From Treponema sp. (GTDB lineage: Bacteria > Spirochaetota > Spirochaetia > Treponematales > Breznakiellaceae), in the NCBI GenBank assembly GCA_009782555.1, contig WRIV01000002.1:145111-209110 (forward strand): a stretch of 64,000 bases of DNA, read 5' to 3'. The notes beneath the pieces were generated by a model. It was not told the origin of the DNA and did no database searches. It saw nothing but the letters and a program-made list of their open reading frames with translations. Shown here piece after piece: positions 25,568 through 34,533 of the stretch; positions within the stretch are counted from its first letter, which is position 1; the number at the start of each line of letters is the position of its first letter. Position numbers and translations under genes: made by a program.

Positions 25568-26078
25568 TGATTATATTCGAAAAATTCCTGATTTCCCCAA
25601 AAAGGGAATTTTGTTTTATGACATCACCAGTATTTTAACCGTTCCGGAAGCCTTTAGTTACTGCATAGAAGCCATGGTAGATCTGTACGCCGGCAGGCAA
25701 ATTGACGCCGTAGCAGCCATCGAAGCCCGGGGCTTTCTCTTTGCCGCCCCCTTTGCGGTCCGCATGGGGATACCCCTTCTTTTAATACGGAAAAAAGGCA
25801 AACTCCCCGGCGTCACCCTGTCCAAAAAATACGATTTGGAATACGCCCAGGCGGTAATTGAAATACAAAGGGCTGACGTACCAGCGGGAAAACAAATCCT
25901 GCTTCTAGATGATCTTATTGCCACCGGGGGCACCCTTAACGCATCCCGGGAGCTTATCAAGGCAGGAGGAGCGGAGGTAACGGAAGTTTTCGGCGTGGTG
26001 GGTCTCCCCTTCCTTGATTACGAAAAAATCCTGGCCCCTACTCCTGTCACTACCTTGATTCAATACCACGGCGAATAG
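25551..26078 (+). CDS. apt: Adenine phosphoribosyltransferase
   Basis: 175 residues, the usual length. The N-terminus IRKIPDFPKKGILFYDITSIL, the central AAIEARGFLFAAPFAVRMGIP with LLIRKKGKLPG, and the PRPP-binding loop ILLLDDLIATGGTL are all intact. Apt converts adenine and PRPP to AMP for purine salvage in the cytoplasm. The start lies inside the end of the flavodoxin-like gene. tRNA-Glu with its own promoter follows about 65 bases downstream. Confidence 0.96.
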   Translation: MAFNLDDYIRKIPDFPKKGILFYDITSILTVPEAFSYCIEAMVDLYAGRQIDAVAAIEARGFLFAAPFAVRMGIPLLLIRKKGKLPGVTLSKKYDLEYAQAVIEIQRADVPAGKQILLLDDLIATGGTLNASRELIKAGGAEVTEVFGVVGLPFLDYEKILAPTPVTTLIQYHGE

Positions 26079-26103
26079 GAAAAAATCCGGCTAAAGCGCA
26101 ACC

Positions 26104-26132
26104 TTGACTCAAAAACCAGCCTTTAGTATAGT
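26104..26132 (+). promoter_or_regulatory. Sigma-70-type promoter of tRNA-Glu
   Basis: TTGACT at 26104-26109, a 17-base spacer, and TATAGT at 26127-26132. Transcription would start about six bases before the mature tRNA. Confidence 0.8.
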
Positions 26133-26144
26133 GATCACAACCTC

Positions 26145-26216
26145 GGCCCCTTCGTCTATCGGTTAGGACATGAGATTCTCAATCTTAAAAGAGGAGTTCG
26201 ATTCTCCTAGGGGCTA
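26145..26216 (+). tRNA. tRNA-Glu (anticodon CUC)
   Basis: Full cloverleaf by hand: acceptor GGCCCCT with AGGGGCT, D stem GTCT/GGAC, anticodon stem TGAGA/TCTTA with loop TTCTCAA, variable loop AAAG, T stem AGGAG/CTCCT with loop TTCGATT. Anticodon CTC at 26178-26180. Discriminator A, and CCA is not encoded. Confidence 0.95.
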
Positions 26217-26282
26217 AAACTTTCTGTAACAGTAAGGAGAGGATCGAATTCCCAAAAATCATGCGGGCTGTCGTCAATGCGT

Positions 26283-26999
26283 TCAATTCGATAAAATAAG
26301 GTTTGGGTCCTCTTCCCGCAGCGACCAGATCCGTCCGTTTTTTATATAAACTCCGGCCCTTCTGCCTGTGCCAATATAGTAATTTACAAATGAAATTTCA
26401 AAACCCTGGCTGGAAAAAAGATTCCGGTTTTCTCCAACCGTAATAGAAACAAGGGGATTTCCCGCAAAAGCATCTTTGCCGATGTTTGTAATTCTGCCCG
26501 GAATCGTAATAGAAGAAAGTTTGTTGTTGATAAAAGCCCGGGGACCAATGGAAGAAAGTTTTTCGGAAAGGACAAGGGATGTCAGATGGTTTCCCGCAAA
26601 GGCTTCATAGCCAATAGAAGCACAGCCGGGAATATTCGCCGATTGCAGGAAATTTTCCGCAAAGGCCATGGGTTCAATGGTAACCACCGTTTCGGGAATG
26701 GTCACAGCGAAAAGGTCCTTCCGAAGAAAGGCTTTGTTGCCGATGATGGTTACCGGAAGTCCTCCGATAGTTTCGGGGATCACCACGGTCCTATCCGTTC
26801 CTTTGTAACCGGTAATGGTAATGCCCCCGAAACGGTTTTGCAGCAAATCAAAATCACCGGCGGTTTCCGTTTCTACCGGGAGCTCAATTTCCGCCGGTTC
26901 TGCAGCGGATGGGTCCGCCGGCGAAGGAATGGAAGATCGCTGGGCAAAAAGGATCGTCCCAAAGAAAAACAAAACCGGAAACAACCACCGTTTTTTCAT
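26283..26999 (-). CDS. Exported BspA-like leucine-rich-repeat protein
   Basis: 238 residues. Signal peptide MKKRWLFPVLFFFGTILFAQ, a Pro/Ala/Glu-rich linker, then about five LRR_5 (BspA) repeats: GITITGYKGTDRTVVIPETI, GGLPVTIIGNKAFLRKDLF, AVTIPETVVTIEPMAFAENF, LTSLVLSEKLSSIGPRAF, LSSITIPGRITNIGKDAF. It ends with YYIGTGRRAGVYIKNGRIW, a tail that resembles the block after the repeats in the 13240-14250 protein (FYSRNGCRAGTYIFSDNSW). The two are therefore distant paralogues, this one lacking the barrel. A surface adhesion role is inference. It is downstream of the serine-protease lipoprotein on the same strand. Confidence 0.82.
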   Translation of the reverse strand: MKKRWLFPVLFFFGTILFAQRSSIPSPADPSAAEPAEIELPVETETAGDFDLLQNRFGGITITGYKGTDRTVVIPETIGGLPVTIIGNKAFLRKDLFAVTIPETVVTIEPMAFAENFLQSANIPGCASIGYEAFAGNHLTSLVLSEKLSSIGPRAFINNKLSSITIPGRITNIGKDAFAGNPLVSITVGENRNLFSSQGFEISFVNYYIGTGRRAGVYIKNGRIWSLREEDPNLILSN

Positions 27000-27028
27000 A
27001 ACGCCATAATAGGATCAACCCCGCAGTT

Positions 27029-28900
27029 TTACAAGGTATCCGGTGAATCAAGAAGAGCGGGAAGCCTCATGGAGGTTTCAATATAACCCCTGCTTCGCTT
27101 TTTGACTGAAATATCCATCAGAGCCAGACCCATATCCCTTTCAACATAAAACCCCTTGATAGAAACCGGATCCTGTTCGGAAAGTCCCGCTTCATCGGCG
27201 ATAGATCCCCTGATAATTTTTCTGATAAGAAACGATGAAGAAATGCCCCTTCCCGTTCCGGGGCTTAGAATCATTCCAAAAAGGGGGGCGGCCATTCTTT
27301 CCTTGCTGTCCTTGTCCGCCGCATCCGCCAGGGGCAGTTCAGGCCGGGAGGCGGTGATGATTATCCGCTTAAATGTATCCTTTGTTTCAGGATCGGAAAG
27401 CTCCAAAACTACCAGTTCTCCGGGCTTATTAGAAAAAAACCGGTCTTGCAGTGCCGGTATCAAAGAACCTTGGGCAGCGTTGATCTTTTCTCCGTTAATT
27501 TTCTCGATCACCAATCCTTCCTTGAACTGCTGTTCCCAGGAGGGGGTAAAGGGCGCCACATAGACAATTTCCGCCTGAGGAAAAGAAGAACCTGTCTCGG
27601 CAATGACAAGGCCAAGCCAGGGCCGTTCAGCCCTGCCTCCATTGATCATCGCAGGCAAGGCCGCCGCCAGCCGTTCGGCGGGGACGGCAAAATTCAATCC
27701 TTGAAAACGCTCCATCCCTGCAAAGACGATCCCTACCAAGCGGCCATCCCGGTCAATAACCGGACCGCCGGAATTACCGCCGTTGACCGCCGCATCGATT
27801 TGGATTACGTCTCCCTGGGGCAGAAAACGCCGTCCCATGGCAGAAACGATCCCCTGGGTAACGGTTTTTTCCAATCCCACCGGAGAACCGATGGCATAGA
27901 TCGTATCTCCTATTTTTGGAATAACCCGATCCACCACGGGAAAAACATATTCGGGCCTATAGTCCACCCGTATTAGCGCCAGGTCCATGGCTTTGTCCCA
28001 TCCTACCGCCCTGGCCCGAATTCGGGGACTGGAAGAATCTCCCATCCGAATATACATCCGGGAGTACCCTTTGTACTTAGGGTCCACTTCGCTGGCAATC
28101 ACATGGTAGTTGGTAATAAGGAGTCCCGAAGAATCCACAAAAAAGGCAGACCCCAAAACCCGGTCGGGATAAGCCCGGCCTCCTTCGGTACGGATACCCC
28201 GGTCCACCAAAACAGTGGCCACTCCCTTAACCATATCGCTGACCGTATCCTTACCTTCGGCATATTCCCGAAGCTCCCTGGGGATGGTAAGGGAAGTACG
28301 TTCCGTCCTTCTGGCCTCGTCGGCAGCGGCAAGAAAAAGCGCCGCTGTCCGCCGCTGTCCCAACTCAACCGCCCGCTCCAGAAAAGGCAGGAGGTCCGAA
28401 ATGGAAAGCCGTTCCAGTCCATGGGAACGGATCGCAGAAAGAAAGGCCTTTAGGTTGTTTCCTTCTTCCAGGGCCGCCTTTGCTTCGGCCAGGATTATCC
28501 CCGGCTCCATGCCGGTATCATCCACCGCAATTCCCAGGGCGGCCAGGGATCGGGCCATGGATGCCGCATCTTCCCAGCGTTTTTCGTTAAAGGCTAAAAC
28601 CTGGGCCGCCTTAAGATTTTCTGCCGCCAGGTTTTCCAGCTTGCTAAGGTACTCCGCCGTTTCGGAAGTAAAAACCCGGGAATGGCGGCTTTCTGTTCCG
28701 TAAAGAGTTCGAAATACGGTAATAAGATGAATAGCCCTGGCGGGTTCTTCGGCGGTGTATTTTTCGATATCTTCCAGCCGGTATTCTGCGGTGGATTTAA
28801 CGGGATTGAGTTTTTCTTCCGCCGTTTTACAGGAAAAAAAGATCTCCGCAGCAAAAACAAAAAAAAGCAATATTTGAGGTTTTTTCCATGATCTATTCAC
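27029..28900 (-). CDS. Trypsin-like (HtrA-related) serine protease lipoprotein
   Basis: 623 residues from a GTG. A lipoprotein signal ends in the lipobox FFSC with Cys24. Residues 40-220 are helical, TPR-like. The S1 protease domain has His266 (ITNYHVI), Asp306 (AMDLALIRVD) and Ser377 (GGNSGGPV), a complete catalytic triad. A PDZ-like part follows (RPWLGLVIAE, then FKEGLVIEKINGEKI), with a second such segment near the C-terminus. HtrA-type proteases clear misfolded envelope proteins. Here the lipid anchor and helical N-terminal half set it apart from soluble DegP. It lies 11 bases downstream of a TPR protein gene on the same strand. Confidence 0.88.
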   Translation of the reverse strand: MNRSWKKPQILLFFVFAAEIFFSCKTAEEKLNPVKSTAEYRLEDIEKYTAEEPARAIHLITVFRTLYGTESRHSRVFTSETAEYLSKLENLAAENLKAAQVLAFNEKRWEDAASMARSLAALGIAVDDTGMEPGIILAEAKAALEEGNNLKAFLSAIRSHGLERLSISDLLPFLERAVELGQRRTAALFLAAADEARRTERTSLTIPRELREYAEGKDTVSDMVKGVATVLVDRGIRTEGGRAYPDRVLGSAFFVDSSGLLITNYHVIASEVDPKYKGYSRMYIRMGDSSSPRIRARAVGWDKAMDLALIRVDYRPEYVFPVVDRVIPKIGDTIYAIGSPVGLEKTVTQGIVSAMGRRFLPQGDVIQIDAAVNGGNSGGPVIDRDGRLVGIVFAGMERFQGLNFAVPAERLAAALPAMINGGRAERPWLGLVIAETGSSFPQAEIVYVAPFTPSWEQQFKEGLVIEKINGEKINAAQGSLIPALQDRFFSNKPGELVVLELSDPETKDTFKRIIITASRPELPLADAADKDSKERMAAPLFGMILSPGTGRGISSSFLIRKIIRGSIADEAGLSEQDPVSIKGFYVERDMGLALMDISVKKRSRGYIETSMRLPALLDSPDTL

Positions 28901-28911
28901 TTATATACCCG

Positions 28912-30627
28912 TTACCTGTTTGTTTCCCGAATTCCGTCCCGGTTAAAATCCCAGGATTTTTTTATGGTTCCATCGTCCTGCAGGGTTTCGGCATATTCGT
29001 AAATTCCGTCCCCGTCCCAGTCGCTTTCCGTTGATAAAACCCGGTATGCTTCATCTGGGTCATAGCGGCGGATCGTTTCCATCCTGCCATCCATATCAAG
29101 ATCCAAATATTGAATGATGGGCCGTCCCTGGCGAAATTCCGTTTCCGATACTTTCCTGCCCTCTACATATACCACTGATTTTACCGGAAGACTGTTGGAT
29201 AACTCAATCCGCTCCAGTCCGCCGGTAAATTCTTCGCTGGACTGTTCCAAAACACTGGCAAAAGAAAGAAGGCTTCTTTCGGTCAGCACCGGCAAAAATG
29301 TTTCCCGTTCAGGATAATCGGGGCCGCCAAAAACCAGGGGGGCAAAGCGGACCGGCGTATAAAAGTAATCAAATGGCCGGGGAATGTAACGCTTTCCTTC
29401 CAGTTCCGCATCAAGCACCGCCGGGTATTGTTCCCAGCGGATCAAAACCCGTTTCTCCCTGCTTATGCCCAGCGGTGTTTCGTCCGGAGGAGCAAGAACA
29501 ACTTCTGCCCTATCTGGAAGTCCCTGGGCAAAGGTGATGATCAACTCTGCCTCGCCGCTTTGATTGGTGTCGCAGCGGTATTCAAGTATCATGCCGTTCC
29601 GCCAGGTGATCCATGCTTCAACAATGCCGTCATAATCCTCGTCTTCTGTTATAACACCAGAAAACTGCAAAAGGTTTCGCCTGAGCAATTCCCGTTCATC
29701 TTCGCTTTGCAGGAGCCTGTGGACGGCAGTAATCAGTTTCTTGTCCAGCGTTATCGCTGAACCGGAATCCGGGCGGGCAAAAAGCTCTTCTACTGCCTCC
29801 ATTCCGTTAATAAGGCCAAGTTCCAGCGCCGCCGGCAGGGAAGCGGGATTTGGGTTTCCCGCGGCGCGGTACGAAGCGATATAACGGCGGGATTCTTCCC
29901 TATCCCGGATAAAGGGAACCGCCAAATAGGCTAATTCCGGATCGGAATCCATCAAAAACGGAAGCCGGCGGAGAGCCAGATCAATGAGGGGGCGCAGGCT
30001 GTTATTCGCTTCTGTCCGGGCCGCATAATCAAAAAGGATCCGGATCGGATCAGTTTCCCGGGGAAAGCTATCCATGGTATGATTCAGAACCTTAATCAAT
30101 TCAGCTTCTTCTCCATAGAAAAAGGCAAAGCCCCGCAGGGTCAGGAGCCTCTGGTATTGGGTTTCATAGCGCTCTGGATCGCAGCGGTCCAGGACATTCA
30201 AAGATTCTTCAAAACGCCGCAGTCCGGCCAGGATTTTTGCTTCCAGAAGCCGGGCATCCTGGGAGTTGTACTGTTCCCAGCGATCTGTTTCCAGGGCCCG
30301 GCGGCAGGCTTCTAGAACGGAAAAACGGGAACGTCCTTCTGCCGAACGCAGTATGGCCAAGAGAAAAGAAATATCCGAAGAGGCGTCACCGTAATCGGCG
30401 CCCCGTTCCAGAGCGGCCAGAGCTTCGGAGGTCCTGCCGGCGGCCATTTCTTTCCCGGCCCATTCCAGATAGCGCCGGGCAATGGCGGCGTCCCCGGTAT
30501 CGGAAAAAAACGGCGTCTCCGCTGGAACCAGAGGCAGAATCGAGGCTCCGGTATCCGGACCGGGAGACTGGGCTCCCAAAGAGAGTGAAAGGGATAACAG
30601 GGAAAGAATCAGCATGGAAACCCGCAT
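28912..30627 (-). CDS. Exported helical/TPR protein of unknown function
   Basis: 571 residues from the ATG at 30627 (MRVSMLILSLLSLSLSLGAQ, a signal peptide). A TTG nine codons upstream is less likely. The N-terminal half has TPR-like pairs (RRYLEWAGKEMAAGRTSEALAALERG and later LDRCDPERYETQYQRLL). The C-terminal half is beta-rich with repeats of the type DLDMDGRMETIRRYDPDEAY, SDWDGDGIYEYAETLQ and FNRDGIRETNR, which resemble Asp-rich Ca-binding or FG-GAP-like loops. No enzyme motif is visible. It is followed after 11 bases by the serine-protease lipoprotein, so the two are probably co-expressed at the envelope. Confidence 0.78.
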   Translation of the reverse strand: MRVSMLILSLLSLSLSLGAQSPGPDTGASILPLVPAETPFFSDTGDAAIARRYLEWAGKEMAAGRTSEALAALERGADYGDASSDISFLLAILRSAEGRSRFSVLEACRRALETDRWEQYNSQDARLLEAKILAGLRRFEESLNVLDRCDPERYETQYQRLLTLRGFAFFYGEEAELIKVLNHTMDSFPRETDPIRILFDYAARTEANNSLRPLIDLALRRLPFLMDSDPELAYLAVPFIRDREESRRYIASYRAAGNPNPASLPAALELGLINGMEAVEELFARPDSGSAITLDKKLITAVHRLLQSEDERELLRRNLLQFSGVITEDEDYDGIVEAWITWRNGMILEYRCDTNQSGEAELIITFAQGLPDRAEVVLAPPDETPLGISREKRVLIRWEQYPAVLDAELEGKRYIPRPFDYFYTPVRFAPLVFGGPDYPERETFLPVLTERSLLSFASVLEQSSEEFTGGLERIELSNSLPVKSVVYVEGRKVSETEFRQGRPIIQYLDLDMDGRMETIRRYDPDEAYRVLSTESDWDGDGIYEYAETLQDDGTIKKSWDFNRDGIRETNR

Positions 30628-30739
30628 TATTAATAGTATACTACGGTTTAACAAAATAGTCTCTATATTTTGTTTTTGATGGACACAGAGACTCTTAAAG
30701 AAAGCGAATTTACTATCCTTATGCTAATGCCCTTGAATA

Positions 30740-32482
30740 TTACCGGCCCCGATCCTTCCGGGCTGCTTCGAGCACTTTCCTGACAGTGTTATTCTTCGGA
30801 TCGAACTGCAGTGCCGTTTCGCAGTCCGCGATGGCCCGGTCATAGTCTTTTTTCAAATAATACATAAAGCCGCGGCCGGCATATCCAAGAGGTCCTTTTG
30901 GATCCAGCCGGATCACTTGATTGTAGTCGGCAATGGCCCTATCATATTCCTCCTTTATTCCATATGAAGCACCGCGATTTGAATATGCAATAATATGTTT
31001 GGGATCCAGCCGGATCGCCTCGGAAAAATCCGCAATGGCCCGGTCGAAGTCTTCATTATTTAAATACAAACTGCCCCGGAGAAAATATGTACCGGCATCT
31101 TTGGAGTCCAGCTTAACCGCCTGGTCAAAGTCGGCAATGGCCCGGTTGAGGTCTCCTTTCATTCCATACATAAATCCGCGGACGCTATACGATTCGGCAT
31201 CATTGGGGTTCAGCCGGATCGCCTGGCCAAAGTCTATAATAGCCAAGTTATAATTGCCCCTTACCGCATACGTGGCGCCGCGGATTTTATACCCGGCGGC
31301 ATTATCGGGATCCCGCCTGATTGCCTGACTAAAATCCGTGATAGCCTTGTTAAAGTCTTGTTTTCCCATATACACAACACCGCGGTTAAGATATGCCTGG
31401 ACAAGATTTGGGTCCCGCCGGATCGCCTGATTGTAGTCGATGATGGCCTGATCCAGATCATCCTTTATTACATACGCATTGCCGCGGTTGCTATACGCCG
31501 CCGCAAAATTTGCATCCAGATGGATCGCCATGCTGAAATCTGCTATCGCCAGGTCAGTATCGTCTTTGTTATTGTATGCGCAGCCCCGGCTGTTATACGC
31601 CTCGGCATCGTTGGGAACCAGCCGAATCACCTGGTTGTAATCCGTGATAGCCTTATTGTAGTCGCCCTTTGCTGCATAGGTAGTGCCGCGGTTAAAAAAG
31701 GCAGCGGCATAATTGGGATCCAGCCGGATCGCCTGATTGAAATCCGTGATAGCCCGGTCATGATCGCCTTTGCCAAAAAACGAAATACCGCGGTTGTTAT
31801 ACGCCTGTGCATCATTGGGAGTCAGCCGGATCGTCTGATTAAAGTCGGCGATGGCATCGTCCAGGTTACCCTTTTTTCCATACACCTTGCCACGATTATT
31901 ATATGCACTGGCAAAACCGGGGTCCAACCGGATCGCCTGGTCATAGTCGGCGATAGCTTTATTGAAATCGCTCTTGTCGGAATACGCATTGCCGCGGCCG
32001 TTATATGCCCGGGCAAGATTGGGATCCCGCCGGATCGCCTGATTATAGTCGGCGATGGCTTTGTTTAGATCGCCCTTGTCGGAATATACATTACCCCGTT
32101 CCCTGTAGGTATCGGCATTATTTGGATCGAGTTTCAGTGCCTGGGTAAAATCAGCGATCGCTCTATCGTAGGATCGTGCCTGTTCAGCCGTTACTTTCCC
32201 GCCGGAAGAACGGGTTACAACGCTGCTGAAATTGGCTCCTACGCCTGTTATCATTGACACGCTGGCGTATACAGCCCTGCCCCGCAGCGTATACGCTGCG
32301 CTTAACTTCGTGTCCAGCCGGATCGCCTCGGTAAAATCCGCGATGGCCGCCTCGTAATTACCCCGGACGGCAGATGCTATGCCCCGGGTAACAAACTCCT
32401 CCGCCGTCTTCGGCGCTCCCTGCCCCCAAGACATGGTTAGCAAGGCCGCTGCCATTAATACGGTACATACGATTCTTTTCAT
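30740..32482 (-). CDS. Exported tetratricopeptide-repeat protein with fifteen TPRs
   Basis: 580 residues: signal peptide MKRIVCTVLMAAALLTMSWG, then 15 consecutive 34-residue TPRs of consensus DxAIADFNQAIRLDPNxAxAYNNRGxxY. Repeat 2 carries a 27-residue Ser/Gly-rich insertion. The repeats are similar enough at DNA level to form a 102-bp tandem array in which recombination could add or drop units. It ends shortly after repeat 15 (EAARKDRGR), so the protein is essentially a TPR superhelix for binding partners in the periplasm. A good ribosome site (GAAGGGG) precedes the ATG. No partner can be named from context. Confidence 0.9.
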   Translation of the reverse strand: MKRIVCTVLMAAALLTMSWGQGAPKTAEEFVTRGIASAVRGNYEAAIADFTEAIRLDTKLSAAYTLRGRAVYASVSMITGVGANFSSVVTRSSGGKVTAEQARSYDRAIADFTQALKLDPNNADTYRERGNVYSDKGDLNKAIADYNQAIRRDPNLARAYNGRGNAYSDKSDFNKAIADYDQAIRLDPGFASAYNNRGKVYGKKGNLDDAIADFNQTIRLTPNDAQAYNNRGISFFGKGDHDRAITDFNQAIRLDPNYAAAFFNRGTTYAAKGDYNKAITDYNQVIRLVPNDAEAYNSRGCAYNNKDDTDLAIADFSMAIHLDANFAAAYSNRGNAYVIKDDLDQAIIDYNQAIRRDPNLVQAYLNRGVVYMGKQDFNKAITDFSQAIRRDPDNAAGYKIRGATYAVRGNYNLAIIDFGQAIRLNPNDAESYSVRGFMYGMKGDLNRAIADFDQAVKLDSKDAGTYFLRGSLYLNNEDFDRAIADFSEAIRLDPKHIIAYSNRGASYGIKEEYDRAIADYNQVIRLDPKGPLGYAGRGFMYYLKKDYDRAIADCETALQFDPKNNTVRKVLEAARKDRGR

Positions 32483-32643
32483 TTTAATAACCCCTTCAAA
32501 AGACCCGGCATATACAAAAAATACAAAAGTCCCTTGTATCAGTCAAGATACATGAAACCCGAAAAAATCCGCTTTTTTTATTTTGATACAAGCAAAAACA
32601 ATTCTTCTGCCATATAGGAGATGATTTGGGAGAAGGAGTTGTT

Positions 32644-33047
32644 GTGTACAAAAAAATATCCCCTTTCTATTGCTGCCCCTGGTGCTGCCGGCGTTGTTTT
32701 CCTGTAAATCAGGAGAATTGACTGTGAATAAGGCAAATTCGCCGGAATGGAATGTACCGGCGGAAACGCAGTCATTATCGCGGACTGCGTCGCTGGCGGT
32801 AAACCTGCAGCGCTGGTAGCGGACGCCCTGGAGCATACTACATTGACCCTGTTTCCTACTATGGCGTTTTCCGCTGCCGCCCTGGTGGTAAAAACCCTGT
32901 CGCTGGTAAGTGCCCTTGGGGTGGCCGTTTCCGCCATTTGTGCCGGCATCTTGATTCCAGCGTTAATCAAATTATTCCCGGATATACTCAAAGCTGCCGG
33001 ACATCGACATTTACACCGGTAAGTTTTATAATAACAGAGATGATTGA
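32644..33047 (+). pseudogene. Decayed or phase-off lipoprotein gene
   Basis: A ribosome site (GAGAAGGAG) and GTG at 32644 lead into VYKK, then the frame breaks at a run of seven A (32650-32656). With eight A it would read on as a lipoprotein signal, NIPFLLLPLVLPALFSC with a lipobox, then KSGELTVNKANSPEWNVP, to a stop at 32820. Further plausible coding (SKLPDIDIYTGKFYNNRDD) in another frame ends at 33047, overlapping the malic-enzyme start. I read this as a remnant with several frameshifts. The homopolymer could alternatively be a phase switch. No other gene explains this 550-base gap. Confidence 0.4.
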
Positions 33048-34533
33048 TCCTTCCCTAAAAAATCTTGACCAGCTCTTTCCTGCCGATTTTTCCGAAGAAC
33101 AAAAAGCACAAGCCAAGACGCATTTTTTTAAAAACTTGGCCGTTAAAACCCACGATTTTTACGGCGGAAAGATGCAGACCATACCAAAATGCGGCCTCAA
33201 CGGGCTTAATTGGTTTAATGTGTGGTATACCCCGGGGGTATCAAAAATTTCTACCGCCATTCGGGATGACAACGATGCTTCCTTTTCCCTGTCAAACCGG
33301 GGGAATCTTGTCGCTGTGGTTTCCGATTCAACACGAGTGCTTGGGGATGGTAATTGTACCCCCCCGGGGGGACTTGGGGTTATGGAAGGCAAAGCACTGA
33401 TCATGAAATATCTGGGCGGGGTTGATGCGATTGCACTCTGCGTGGATTCAAGAGGTCCGGATGGAAAAAATAATTCTGACAAGCTCATCGATTTTGTTAA
33501 GATGGTCCAGCATAGTTTTGGAGGGGTAAATCTGGAAGACATAAGCCAGCCCAACTGTTTCAAAGTGCTGGACGAACTTCGTAAAGCCTGCGACATTCCT
33601 GTCTGGCATGACGATGCCCAAGGGACGGCATGTGTCATGCTGGCAGGGCTGCTTAATGCCCTTAAACTGGCAGAGAAAAAACTTCATGATGCAAAGATCG
33701 TTCTTCTGGGGGCAGGGGCTTCCAATACTACGATTGCAAAGCTCATCCTGACCGATGGAGGAGATCCGGCAAAGATGATCATTTTTGATACAAAAGGAAG
33801 CCTTCATCTGGAAAGGGAAGACATAAAAGCCGATAAAATGAATTACCGGAAATGGGAACTTTGCGAAAAAACCAATCCGGACAGGATCTCCACCATGGAA
33901 GAAGCGATAAAGGGTGCAGATGTCCTAATTGCCCTTTCTACTCCAGGACCGACTACAGTAAAACGGGAATGGATCCGTTCAATGGCCGGCAAGGCCATTG
34001 TTTTTGCCTGTGCCAACCCGGTACCCGAGATTTGGCCCTATGCAGCAAAGGAAGAAGGTGCATATATTGTCGGAACGGGACGGGGGGATTTTCCCAATCA
34101 GGTAAATAATTCCGTGTGTTTTCCCGGTATCCTTAAGGGAGCGCTTTTAGTACGGGCACGAAAAATTACCGATGGGATGGTAATACGCTGCGCCCATTCT
34201 ATTGCAGACTATTCCGAAAAACGGGGAATCAATCCGGAATGCATCATCGTAACAATGGACGATCCTGAAATCTTTGCCGTAGAAGCTGCCGATGTGGCAG
34301 AACAGGCTGTTAAGGAAGGCGTGGCGCGGATCAATCTTTCCTGGGACGAAGTATATAAGCGCACAAAAGCAGACATAGCCTTATCCCGGGCTCTGGTGGA
34401 AGATATGAAGAAGTCCAATTATATCAAAGAACCGCCGGCGGAAATGCTGGAAGCGGCCCTAAAAGAAGCGGTAGAATCCGTTAAATCTGCAGCCGTTGTA
34501 CATGATGATACGCACCGGAACGGATGGCTTTAA
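33040..34533 (+). CDS. NAD(P)-dependent malic enzyme
   Basis: 497 residues from the ATG at 33040. The frame continues upstream, but the added part belongs to the decayed gene. Blocks of the bacterial malic enzyme family are clear: FNVWYTPGVSKIS, VVSDSTRVLGDGN, ALCVDSRG, VWHDDAQGTACVMLAGLLNAL with the catalytic and metal-binding Asp pair, the nucleotide-binding VLLGAGASNTTIAKL, and FACANPVPEIWPYAA. It decarboxylates malate to pyruvate with reduction of NAD or NADP. The C-terminus overlaps the end of the convergent ABC-F gene by 53 bases, so both tails are coding on opposite strands. Confidence 0.92.
   Translation: MIDPSLKNLDQLFPADFSEEQKAQAKTHFFKNLAVKTHDFYGGKMQTIPKCGLNGLNWFNVWYTPGVSKISTAIRDDNDASFSLSNRGNLVAVVSDSTRVLGDGNCTPPGGLGVMEGKALIMKYLGGVDAIALCVDSRGPDGKNNSDKLIDFVKMVQHSFGGVNLEDISQPNCFKVLDELRKACDIPVWHDDAQGTACVMLAGLLNALKLAEKKLHDAKIVLLGAGASNTTIAKLILTDGGDPAKMIIFDTKGSLHLEREDIKADKMNYRKWELCEKTNPDRISTMEEAIKGADVLIALSTPGPTTVKREWIRSMAGKAIVFACANPVPEIWPYAAKEEGAYIVGTGRGDFPNQVNNSVCFPGILKGALLVRARKITDGMVIRCAHSIADYSEKRGINPECIIVTMDDPEIFAVEAADVAEQAVKEGVARINLSWDEVYKRTKADIALSRALVEDMKKSNYIKEPPAEMLEAALKEAVESVKSAAVVHDDTHRNGWL

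Noticed and set aside
30740..32482. Regular 102-bp periodicity considered as a CRISPR-like or satellite array
   Set aside because: The period is exactly 34 codons and encodes TPR motifs in one intact frame. No unique spacers.
32747..33022. 91-codon plus-strand open frame with hydrophobic stretch before the malic enzyme
   Set aside because: No ribosome site, and it competes with lipoprotein-like remnants in other frames. More likely part of the decayed gene.
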